DNA from: Clostridia bacterium
Lineage (GTDB): Bacteria > Bacillota > Clostridia > Oscillospirales > QAMX01
Direction of reading: 5' to 3'
Assembly (NCBI GenBank): GCA_017547975.1
Contig: JAFYNU010000256.1
Coordinates: 1 to 6,857 of the forward strand
DNA length: 6,857 bases
The notes under the pieces were generated by a model. That model was not told where the DNA came from, did not search any database, and worked only from the letters and a program-made list of their open reading frames with translations. The position numbers and the translations under genes are program-made. Below are positions 1 through 6,700 of this stretch, piece by piece (within the stretch, counting starts at the first letter, position 1; each line of letters opens with the position of its first letter).

Positions 1-511
1 GCTGGCTGCGGTGGTCGGAAAAATCGTACAGGGAGTAGGCGGTCATGCGGCGGTGCTTACCGCCGAAGGTGACCGAATCCAGCATTTGGCTTTGGTCAAA
101 AGGGGTCTCCGACAGGGCTTGGGGTGGCTGAATAACGGGAGCAAAGCTGCCGCCGGAACTTGTCAGAGTCATACCGGTTTGAAGGAATGGAAGACCGGGG
201 AATACCGAGAAGGTGATGGTCAGATGGGTTTCTCCCTGTTGGTAGGTGAGGCGGGCGGTGAGAAAATCCTCGCTTGCTCCAAAATGAGTGTCCACACAGG
301 AGGAAAGTGAAATTTCCGCCTGGGTCAGGTCGATGGCAGGAATATGCAGAGGGGTATTGTCGGGGTATTCCCGATTGCCCAGGTAGTCGGTGAGGGAAAG
401 AAAAGCGCCGCGTCTTGCGTCAAAGCGCCGGGCAATGCAGGAATTGCCAATGGTCAGGACGTTGTCCTCAAAGGTCAGGAAGCAATCGGAAAACCGGGTG
501 ACCTGGCACAT
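1..511 (-). CDS. Probable glycoside hydrolase, GH36/alpha-galactosidase-like, N-terminal fragment
   Basis: This frame is open from an ATG at 509-511 to the left edge, giving 170 residues beginning MCQVTRFSDCFLTFEDNVLT; the rest of the gene lies outside the window. An AGGAGG ribosome binding site at 520-525, eight bases upstream of the ATG, fixes the start. What is seen is an all-beta pattern: an opening LTIGNSCIARRFDARRG stretch (about residues 19-35), a SLTDYLGN turn, a long alternating hydrophobic stretch, then ITFSVFPGLPFLQTGM (about 99-114). Families related to GH36 alpha-galactosidases start with a beta-sandwich that carries similar 'hIGNxhIxRxF' and 'hYPGxPxh' features; the assignment rests on that recalled resemblance. 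The catalytic barrel would be downstream of the window, so no active-site residue can be checked. There is no signal peptide, so a cytoplasmic enzyme is likely. It is the third gene of the minus-strand run and follows the SGNH gene by 14 bases. Another carbohydrate-active family with a sandwich N-terminus remains possible. Confidence 0.55.
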   Translation of the reverse strand, partial: MCQVTRFSDCFLTFEDNVLTIGNSCIARRFDARRGAFLSLTDYLGNREYPDNTPLHIPAIDLTQAEISLSSCVDTHFGASEDFLTARLTYQQGETHLTITFSVFPGLPFLQTGMTLTSSGGSFAPVIQPPQALSETPFDQSQMLDSVTFGGKHRRMTAYSLYDFSDHRSQ

Positions 512-519
512 AAAGCAAT

Positions 520-525
520 CCTCCT
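520..525 (-). promoter_or_regulatory. Ribosome binding site of the GH-like gene, abutting the previous stop codon
   Basis: On the minus strand the SGNH gene ends in TAA (526-528) and is followed at once by AGGAGG, then eight bases, then ATG at 509-511. This layout decides the start of the left-edge gene. It also suggests that ribosomes ending the upstream gene can re-initiate, so the two genes are probably co-transcribed and translated in step. Confidence 0.8.
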
Positions 526-1161
526 TTATTTCATTTCCGCCAAAACACGATCTGCAATATCCTTCATGCCCTGGATGGTGGGGTGGCCGCAAAGCTTATC
601 AATCTGAGAGAAGACAATGGGGCAAATTCCCGCCCGGAGGGCGGCAGATTGCAGTTCGGATGTAATCTCGGGTTTCAATTCGGTATTCACCAGACAGTAG
701 ATATCCGCTTCCGGCAGAGTCTTTTTCAAATCCGAAAGGAAATAGGAAATGGCGGGCAAAACCGAAAAAAGATCTGCTTCCTTCTGGCCCTCCGGCATGG
801 ATTCTCCCAGCGGCGCATCCGACCAACTGTCATTGGTGCCGCCGAAAACGAAAACGGTGTCAATGGGATTCCTGGCGAAAAATCCTTCCTCCCGAAGCTT
901 CCGCAGACGATAAATGAAGGAGGAGGAGTGGGAACAATCGGTGTTGCCGTAGCCGGTGTAGCCAATAGTGGAGCCCGACCAGCTGTTGTTTTGAACCAGA
1001 TTCAGCCCCGCCCTTTCGGAAACCTGGTGCCACCAGGTTTCCTCTACACGGGTTACGTCGGTGTCGGAATGACCGGCATGGTAGTAAATGGCATAGCCTT
1101 GGGGAATATAGCCTTCAAAGGTGGAATAGCTGTCGCCGAAAATGAGGGTTTGTTTTGCCAT
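526..1161 (-). CDS. SGNH/GDSL-family hydrolase (putative carbohydrate esterase)
   Basis: This 211-residue protein carries the SGNH hydrolase blocks in order. Block I is FGDSYS, with Ser11 as the likely nucleophile. Block II is NSWSGSTI, with Gly63 as an oxyanion-hole residue. Block III is FGGTND, with Asn110. The final block is GHPTIQGM, with His193. Members of this superfamily hydrolyse ester bonds, including acetyl or other acyl groups on sugars. The usual Asp three residues before the catalytic His is absent: that position is Leu190, and the nearest Asp is 188. The start at 1159-1161 is supported by AAGGAG at 1171-1176, nine bases upstream. No signal peptide or membrane segment is seen, so the enzyme is probably cytoplasmic. 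It lies 45 bases downstream of the phosphatase-like gene and 14 bases upstream of the GH-like gene. That context favours removal of acyl decorations from an imported oligosaccharide, but the substrate cannot be read from the sequence. The length is usual for a single-domain SGNH enzyme. Confidence 0.85.
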   Translation of the reverse strand: MAKQTLIFGDSYSTFEGYIPQGYAIYYHAGHSDTDVTRVEETWWHQVSERAGLNLVQNNSWSGSTIGYTGYGNTDCSHSSSFIYRLRKLREEGFFARNPIDTVFVFGGTNDSWSDAPLGESMPEGQKEADLFSVLPAISYFLSDLKKTLPEADIYCLVNTELKPEITSELQSAALRAGICPIVFSQIDKLCGHPTIQGMKDIADRVLAEMK

Positions 1162-1206
1162 GGAATGATTCTCCTTTCATCTCCCTATTGGCAGGATAAA
1201 ATCGGG

Positions 1207-2856
1207 TCAACGGTAATAGCAGGAACGGAGCAGAGCCACGTCCTCCGGGGTCAAGGCGCGGTCGAACCACAAAAAGTCGTCCATCATGTATTGATTGGTA
1301 ATGGCACTGCAATCGGTGGAAGGCGTTTGGTGCCCAATGCGAAGCTCGCCGCATCCGTCAAGGCTTCTGCCGTCAAGGGAGGAGGGGATGGCTTCGGAAC
1401 CAAGCTCTTCAAATCCGCAATAAAGACGGTAAATTCGGTTTTCCCGGTCTACCGAAAGGATCAGGTGTATCCATCCGCCGTTGAATGCTTCGGGGAAGGT
1501 GTGAGCTCCCACGCGGATATCGGTTTCGTTCCGGCCAAGCAATGCCGCCGCATCTCCGCTTTGCAGGTGCAGGGTAATGGTGCTGTCACCGATCTGCAGG
1601 GAAACGCCGTCGCTGTTGCGGTTTGCGTAGCTTTTTGTGGAAAATACCGTGTCGGTGGATTGGTCGCGGTACCATTCATGCTCCAGCCGGAACCACAGGG
1701 CAACGCTGAAACTGCCGTTTCCCGGGGTAAAATTGGGGATGGAAAGGTAGCCGTCCCGCTCGTAAAGAATGGCGTTGCCGCGAATACCGCCCGGTACGTG
1801 GCGGATGCCCTTGCCGCCGTACTTTCGGGTAACGGTGGGGGCACCGTCCCGGTAACAGGGAACGGTCTGATAATTCCCCGTGGCATCCGAAAGATCATCG
1901 TCAAAGCACAGCGCCAAAATGGGAGCCTTGTCGCCCAGCAGAGTACCGATGCCCTCTTCCCCGCGGTAGGCAATGGGCGCGGTGTCCCAGGGCAGCTGTG
2001 CCGGTTGATTGCGGTGGAGGACCGTTACCGGGGTATAGGCACAGCCGGAATCGTCGGTGAAAAGCCCCTGGGGGATCTGGGCGGTCCAACCGGCGGGGTC
2101 GAAATCGGGAAGCGGGATACCCAGGGCGTGAAGGACCATGGCTGCCGTGTCCCGAAGGCTGATTTCTCCAAGATCACCCGGCTCCACCCCGCACCCGGCA
2201 ATCGCCAGATAAACGTATTTTTCGGAATCACTCATGCCTCCATGGGCGTAATTCAGTCCGCCGTGGTCACCAACGGCAATGAACAGGGTGTTTTCCAGGG
2301 TCATGCCCGCCTTTTCTGCGGCATCGTAATGTTGGCCCACGTATCGGTCGCAATCCCGGATGCCGTTATAGTAGGGAATGGTACCGAAACCGTAGGTATG
2401 GCCACGGTCGTCGGGAATTTCGAAATATGTGAAAAGGAATTCGGGCTTGTTTTCGGCAAGGAAGGCACAGGCATGATCCACCAACGCCTGGCCGTTGAGA
2501 TCGCGTTTGTGGATTCCGAGACCGTCCTCGATGATATATTGATTCAGGTCGGTCCATTCGCAAAAGCTTCCCATAACGGCATCCGGCATGGCCTTGCGGA
2601 TGTGGGAAAAGACGGTCGGCTGAAGACGGGTGGGATCGTTTGCGTAAACCGGCCAGTAAAGACCGTGGGCTTTGGGGGCGGTTCCGGTGAGAATGGAGCC
2701 CCAACCTTCGGGACTGCCGGTACAGGGGGCGCAAAGGGCACGATAGGTATAGGCGCCGCTCCCGAAAATGCGGTCCAGCTCAGGGGTTTCGACGTTTTGA
2801 ATAAAGGTCCCGATGGCATCCAGGCCAAAGATGACCACGTGTTTGCATTGGCTCAT
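1207..2856 (-). CDS. Alkaline-phosphatase-superfamily (nucleotide pyrophosphatase/phosphodiesterase-like) enzyme with C-terminal LamG-like domain
   Basis: This is a 549-residue, two-domain protein. Residues 1-260 match the type I phosphodiesterase/alkaline phosphatase fold. Asp13 in IFGLDAIG is a metal ligand. The nucleophile region is TGSPEGWGSILTG: Ser48, four residues before Trp52, is my preferred nucleophile and Thr46 the alternative. Asp149 and His153 lie in IPDDRGHTYG, Asp197 and His198 in VGDHGG, and His205 in AHGG. This set fits a two-zinc centre cleaving phosphate mono- or diesters, or possibly sulfate or phosphonate esters. Residues about 313-549 read as a laminin-G/concanavalin-like sandwich: LCFDDDLSDATGN opens it, FSVALWFR, GGWIHLILSVD and YRLYCG follow, and MDDFLWFDRALTPEDV closes it. 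Such domains often bind glycans. There is no signal peptide, which is unusual for a LamG-bearing enzyme. GGGAGG at 2863-2868, six bases upstream, supports the ATG at 2854-2856. It is the first gene of the minus-strand run, 38 bases from the predicted transcription start. The superfamily call is firm; the substrate is unknown. Confidence 0.85.
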   Translation of the reverse strand: MSQCKHVVIFGLDAIGTFIQNVETPELDRIFGSGAYTYRALCAPCTGSPEGWGSILTGTAPKAHGLYWPVYANDPTRLQPTVFSHIRKAMPDAVMGSFCEWTDLNQYIIEDGLGIHKRDLNGQALVDHACAFLAENKPEFLFTYFEIPDDRGHTYGFGTIPYYNGIRDCDRYVGQHYDAAEKAGMTLENTLFIAVGDHGGLNYAHGGMSDSEKYVYLAIAGCGVEPGDLGEISLRDTAAMVLHALGIPLPDFDPAGWTAQIPQGLFTDDSGCAYTPVTVLHRNQPAQLPWDTAPIAYRGEEGIGTLLGDKAPILALCFDDDLSDATGNYQTVPCYRDGAPTVTRKYGGKGIRHVPGGIRGNAILYERDGYLSIPNFTPGNGSFSVALWFRLEHEWYRDQSTDTVFSTKSYANRNSDGVSLQIGDSTITLHLQSGDAAALLGRNETDIRVGAHTFPEAFNGGWIHLILSVDRENRIYRLYCGFEELGSEAIPSSLDGRSLDGCGELRIGHQTPSTDCSAITNQYMMDDFLWFDRALTPEDVALLRSCYYR

Positions 2857-2900
2857 AAATAACCTCCCATTAAGGAAAAAATACGAAAGAACACAGATTC

Positions 2901-2929
2901 ATTATATCATGACAAAGGGGAGACTTCAA
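2901..2929 (-). promoter_or_regulatory. Vegetative (sigma-A type) promoter of the three-gene operon
   Basis: On the minus strand a TTGAAG -35 box (2924-2929) is followed by a 17-base spacer and a perfect TATAAT -10 box (2901-2906). The -10 is preceded by TGA, giving the extended form TGATATAAT. Transcription would start near 2894, leaving a leader of about 38 bases that contains the GGGAGG ribosome binding site of the phosphatase gene. No catabolite-control (cre) site was recognised around it. This is the only strong promoter pattern I noticed for the three leftward genes. Confidence 0.75.
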
Positions 2930-2965
2930 CCTTGCAAAGAAGGAAAAGTAAGAAACAAGCTCTTT

Positions 2966-3003
2966 GATGCAGAATTCAAGGAATACAACAATTCTCAAGC
3001 ATT
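2966..3003. repeat. Imperfect dyad upstream of the operon promoter
   Basis: AGAATT (2971-2976) is matched by AATTCT (2990-2995) across a 13-base loop. Beyond a three-base bulge (2996-2998), ATGC (2967-2970) can pair with GCAT (2999-3002), with a possible flanking G-T wobble. The dyad sits about 40 bases upstream of the leftward -35 box and just before the candidate sporulation promoter. It could be an operator for either direction, but in AT-rich DNA a dyad this imperfect may also be chance. Confidence 0.25.
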
Positions 3004-3009
3004 CTTTTG

Positions 3010-3039
3010 TGAATAAATCTCCTTGATTTACAGATACTA
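3010..3039 (+). promoter_or_regulatory. Candidate sigma-G-like (forespore) promoter for spoVT
   Basis: TGAATA (3010-3015) fits the TGHATR -35 pattern of forespore sigma factor G. After a 17-base spacer, GATACTA (3033-3039) matches the CATNHTA -10 pattern at six of seven positions; the first C is a G. In Bacillus subtilis spoVT is transcribed by sigma-G, so the location is biologically sensible. No comparable vegetative promoter was seen in the plus direction. The start of transcription would be near 3046, giving a leader of about 115 bases that includes the palindrome. The boxes are short and were found by eye. Confidence 0.42.
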
Positions 3040-3063
3040 ACAGCACAATTTGAAAAATAAGTT

Positions 3064-3137
3064 GTAGGGGAGGGGCTCTGCGCCCTCCCGTACGGTTTCA
3101 TCTCGATAAAAGGGAGGGGATGGAACCCCTCCCCTAC
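3064..3137. repeat. GC-rich palindromic intergenic element (REP/MITE-like)
   Basis: The outer arms GTAGGGGAGGGG (3064-3075) and CCCCTCCCCTAC (3126-3137) are perfect 12-base inverted copies. Inside them CCCTCCC (3083-3089) pairs with GGGAGGG (3112-3118). The same bases can instead form two side-by-side hairpins: 3069-3074 with 3083-3088, and 3112-3119 with 3126-3133. It lies wholly between the candidate spoVT promoter and its ribosome binding site. There is no T-run after it, so it is not a simple intrinsic terminator. Its form resembles the GC-rich palindromes dispersed between genes in many Clostridia, but only one copy is in the window, so the repeat status is inferred. Confidence 0.6.
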
Positions 3138-3161
3138 GAAATGTGATGAGGAGATTTATAT

Positions 3162-3710
3162 ATGAAAGCCACCGGAATAGTTAGACGTATCGATGACCTC
3201 GGTCGTGTTGTGATTCCCAAAGAGATCCGCCGCACCATGCGGATCCGCGAGGGGGACCCGCTGGAAATTTTTACCAAGTCGGACGGGGAAGTCATATTCA
3301 AAAAGTATTCCCCCATGGGGGAGCTGACCCTGTTTTCCTCCCAGCTTTGTGAAACCATTTTCAAGACCACCGGCATTCCGGCTGTGGTCTGCGACCGGGA
3401 TATTATCACCGCGGCGGCGGGAAGTGCCAAACGGGAGCTTTTGGAGAAGAAGGTATCCCTGACACTGGAAAAGATCATGGAAAGCCGACGGAGCTACCGG
3501 GTGGAGGCGGGGGAGGAGCTGTGCCCCGTCACCTCCGAAGGGTCGGATTTTCGCATTTCGGCGGCGGTGCCCATCACCGCCGGGGGTGACGTTTCAGGAT
3601 GCGTGCTGTTTGTATCCAAAGAAGGGGAGAATTTCAGCTACTGCACCGAAACCGAATCGAAAATAGCGGGAACGGTGGCAAGTTTTCTTTCCAAGCAGAT
3701 TGAAGGGTGA
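3162..3710 (+). CDS. spoVT: Stage V sporulation protein T, AbrB-family transcriptional regulator
   Basis: This 182-residue protein is close to the 178 residues of Bacillus subtilis SpoVT. Residues 1-50 form the AbrB/SpoVT swapped-hairpin DNA-binding domain. MKATGIVRRIDDLGRVVIPK and the following IRRTMRIREGDPLEIF are almost identical to the family signature. Residues about 55-180 form the GAF-like sensor domain, including the VVCDRDIITAAAGSAKRELL strand-helix segment, and are more divergent, as is usual. The known SpoVT is a tetrameric DNA-binding protein made in the forespore under sigma-G. It adjusts sigma-G-dependent genes and affects spore coat and germination properties. The start is supported by GAGGAG at 3148-3153, eight bases upstream of the ATG. 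It is transcribed alone, divergent from the glycan operon and convergent with the RND gene, and ends at a strong hairpin two bases after its stop. Its presence marks the host as an endospore former or a recent descendant of one. Identification is very secure. Confidence 0.96.
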   Translation: MKATGIVRRIDDLGRVVIPKEIRRTMRIREGDPLEIFTKSDGEVIFKKYSPMGELTLFSSQLCETIFKTTGIPAVVCDRDIITAAAGSAKRELLEKKVSLTLEKIMESRRSYRVEAGEELCPVTSEGSDFRISAAVPITAGGDVSGCVLFVSKEGENFSYCTETESKIAGTVASFLSKQIEG

Positions 3711-3711
3711 A

Positions 3712-3744
3712 AAAAGGACTTCGGATTGACTCCGAAGTCCTTTT
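3712..3744. terminator. Bidirectional intrinsic terminator between spoVT and the RND gene
   Basis: AAAAGGACTTCGGA (3712-3725) and TCCGAAGTCCTTTT (3731-3744) form a perfect 14-base stem with a five-base TTGAC loop. On the plus strand it starts just after the spoVT stop and is followed by a T-rich tail (TTTTGGTTTT to 3750). On the minus strand it begins nine bases beyond the RND stop (TAA, 3753-3755) and ends in six T residues (complement of 3710-3715). It therefore can end transcription of both convergent genes. Confidence 0.93.
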
Positions 3745-3752
3745 GGTTTTGA

Positions 3753-6700
3753 TTAGAAATCCACCGTTACAAGCTCGGCTTCGTCCACCTTGCGAAGCTC
3801 CTTCTTGCTGGTGATGGCGTAGATGCAGGGGATGATAAACAGGGTCATGGTGGTGGCGTAGGTCAGACCGCCGATGCAGACCAGGGCCATGGGGGCGGTC
3901 AGGGAGGTTCCGAGACCCTTGCCGAAGGCCATGTCGAAAAGACCCAGAATGGTGGTGATGGAGGTCATCAGAATGGGGCGCATACGGGTGACACCCGCCT
4001 CCACAATGGCTTCCTGCATGGGGAGCCCCTCCAGCCGGAGCTGATTGACGTAGTCCACCAAAACGATACCGTTGTTGACGATGATACCCACCAGCATGAT
4101 AAAGCCGATGAGACCGATGACACTCAGCTCCATTCCCGCAATCCACAGGGCCAGGAAGCCGCCGGTGAAGGCAAGGGGAATGGTGAAGAGGACGATAAAG
4201 GGAGCCTTCAGCGACTGGAACTGGGCCACCATGACCAGGTAGACCAGGATAATGCCCAAAAGTAGCATGAGAAGCAGCTGTTCGATGGCTTCCATAATGG
4301 CTTCGTTTTCGCCGCTGATCTCGTAGCTGACACCCGAGCCGAGATCCAGGCCGGAAAGCACATCCTCCACGTCGGAGGAAACCAGGGTGACGTTGTAGCC
4401 ATCCTCCAGGGTAGCGGCAACCGTCATGAGCCGACGCTGATTGGCCCGGGACAGGGAGGGGAGGCTGGTGGTTTCTTCAATGGTGGCCACGTCGGAAAGG
4501 GGGAATTCTGCGGTGGTGCCGTCCTGCTTGGTAACCGTGAAGGTATAATCCTCCAGGTCGGAAAGCTCCAGAACCTTTTCCTCCTGCTTTTCCAGGATGA
4601 TCCCCAGGGTTTCCCCATCCAGGGTCATGCTGGAGCCGGTTGTGCTTTCGGGCAGAACCCCCGAAAGCTCCATAAAGATCTGGGCAACCGTAATACCCTT
4701 GGACATGGCTTTGTTGCGGTCCACGGCAATGTGGATGGCGGGAACCGTATCTTCCAAGCCGTTGGAAACTTCTTTCACGCCCTCAATGTCATCCATGGCA
4801 TCCGCCAGGATGGCGGCGGCGTTCATCAAAGCCTCCTGATCGTTGGAGTACAGGTTGACCGAAACACCGCTGCCGGTGAGCATGCTGATATCCATCATGG
4901 AGGAGGAAACCGACAGGGTGCAGGGCAGTCCTTCGGTGAGGGCTTCTATTTTTGCGGTGATGGCAGGGGTGGCGGGTTGCTCGTTCTTTAGGTTGATGTA
5001 CATGGTCACGTCAAACTTGCCGCTCCCTGCGGACATCAGGGAGGTAAGGTTGAGTCCGTCGGAGGTGGCGGACATCATGGCGCCTACCGTATCAATTTCG
5101 TCCATATCTTCCATGCGTTCCAACACGGTGTCGGCGTATTCCACCGCTTCCTCCATGGTAACGTCCTCCGGCATGGCAAGGGTGGCGGTGACGCTTGGCA
5201 TTTCCACCGTGGGCATAAAGCTGAAGCCGCGAACCAACACCAGTGCGGCAGAACCTGCCAGCAGTACCAGGGAGGCAATCAAAACGATGGCCTTGTGTTT
5301 CAAGCTCCAACGCAGGGCCTTTTGGTAACCGCGAAGCATAATGGGCAGAACGTAATCCTTGGTTTGCTTGTCCTTCTTCAGCATACCGCTGGCCATGGCG
5401 GGAACCAGGGTCAGGGATACGATCAGGGATGCCATCAGGGAATATCCCATGGTGAGAGCCAGGTCGGTGAAGAGCTGTTTGGTGATGCCCTCCACAAATA
5501 CGATGGGCAGGAAGACGCAGACGGTGGTCAGGGTGGAGGCGGTAACCGCACCGGCTACCTGGGCGGCACCGGAGGCGGCGGATTTGATGGCTGAAACGCC
5601 CTTGGCACGAAGACGATAGATGTTTTCGATGACCACAACCGAGTTGTCCACCAACATACCAACCGATACCGCAAGACCCGAAAGGGAAATCATATTCAAG
5701 GTAACCCCGGAGAAGTACATCAATACGATGGCAAAAATGACGCTGATGGGGATGGAACAGAGAGTGATTACAGTGGGACGCAGGTCCTTGAGGAAGATGA
5801 AGAGAATGATCACCGAGAAGAGGGCGCCAAGACCAAGGCTCTTCAGGATGGATTCCACGATCAGGTAGATGTAATCCCCCTGGTTCATCAAGGAAACGAA
5901 GCGGAGGCCGTCGTATTCGTCTTCCAGTTCGTCGAAACGGGCTTCGATGTTATCGGTAACCTGGGCGGTGGCATAGTTGGATTGTTTTTCAAAGGTCAGC
6001 ATCAAACTGTCCTGGATACCGAGCTTGGCGTAGGTATCGGCGGCGTTGTCGGTGCGGAAAATCTCCGCCACGTCGGAAAGCCGGACGGGGTCCACGCCCT
6101 CCATTCCCATGTCAAAGAGGAGCAGATTGGAAAGCTCCTTTTCGGTGGCGATGGGATCGCCAACCGAAACCATGTAGGAAACGCCTTCTTCGGTGATATA
6201 ACCGGCGGGCATGGAGAAGTTTTGGGCGGTGAGGATGCCGGTGAGCATTTCCAGGGTCAGGATTTCATTCAGGTCAGCCTGATCCAATGCGGTTTCCCGG
6301 TTGGCCTCAATGGTATCGAAACCGGCTTCAATCTGGGTCATCCCGGCGGTGAGGGCGGCGCTGTTGCTGGCAATTTCGGCAGAGGCAGAAGCCAGCTCCA
6401 GAAGGCCGGAGGCCTTTTGGGCGGAAAGCAGGGCGGCGGCAGCTTCCAACTGCATCATGCCGCTGTCAATTTGGGCAATGCCTTCTTCAATGGCCTTTTC
6501 TCCGTCCTTGATCTGCTGGAGGGAGTTTTCGGTTTCCTGGATGGTGTTATCCAGGTCATCCAGGCTGGTACCAAGGCCCTCCAGGCTCTCTTCCAGAAGG
6601 AACAGACTGCCTTCCAGTTCGGCGATGGTGAACTGCTTTTCGATGATGGCCTGGTCGACTCCCTCGGGGGAGACTCCCAGGGTGGCGATGGCGGCCTTGT

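Larger units (their letters stand above)
2857..3161. other. Divergent intergenic control region between the glycan operon and spoVT
   Basis: These 305 bases carry no convincing gene. From left to right they hold the operon ribosome binding site (2863-2868), the leftward vegetative promoter (2901-2929), an imperfect inverted repeat (2966-3003), a candidate sporulation promoter reading right (3010-3039), a GC-rich palindrome (3064-3137), and the spoVT ribosome binding site GAGGAG (3148-3153). The stretch 2857-3060 is clearly more AT-rich than the genes on either side. The palindrome stands out as a GC-rich island within this region. Confidence 0.7.

Noticed and set aside
11..665. Short plus-strand open frames at the left edge
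   Set aside because: They are antisense to the GH-like and SGNH genes, lack ribosome binding sites and give compositionally odd products.
1162..1206. Possible hidden small gene or internal promoter between the phosphatase and SGNH genes
   Set aside because: The 45 bases contain only the SGNH ribosome binding site (1171-1176) and no promoter boxes or hairpin.
583..2862. Plus-strand open frame of 759 codons covering the antisense of both the SGNH and phosphatase genes
   Set aside because: It lies in the exactly opposed codon frame of both minus-strand genes, so it stays open simply because those genes avoid TTA, CTA and TCA codons. Its product is Gly/Val-rich with no recognisable domain, whereas the minus-strand proteins have clear catalytic motifs and ribosome binding sites.
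2813..3016. Plus-strand 67-codon open frame crossing the phosphatase start and the intergenic region
   Set aside because: It begins inside the phosphatase gene, has no ribosome binding site, overlaps the leftward promoter, and its product has no family features.
3064..3137. Palindrome as an intrinsic terminator for either neighbour
   Set aside because: No T-run follows on either strand, and it lies upstream of both divergent genes, where a terminator would be out of place.
3064..3137. Canonical G-quadruplex in the G-tracts of the palindrome
   Set aside because: The two pairs of G-tracts on each strand are separated by more than 30 bases, well beyond normal loop lengths; pairing as hairpins is far more likely.
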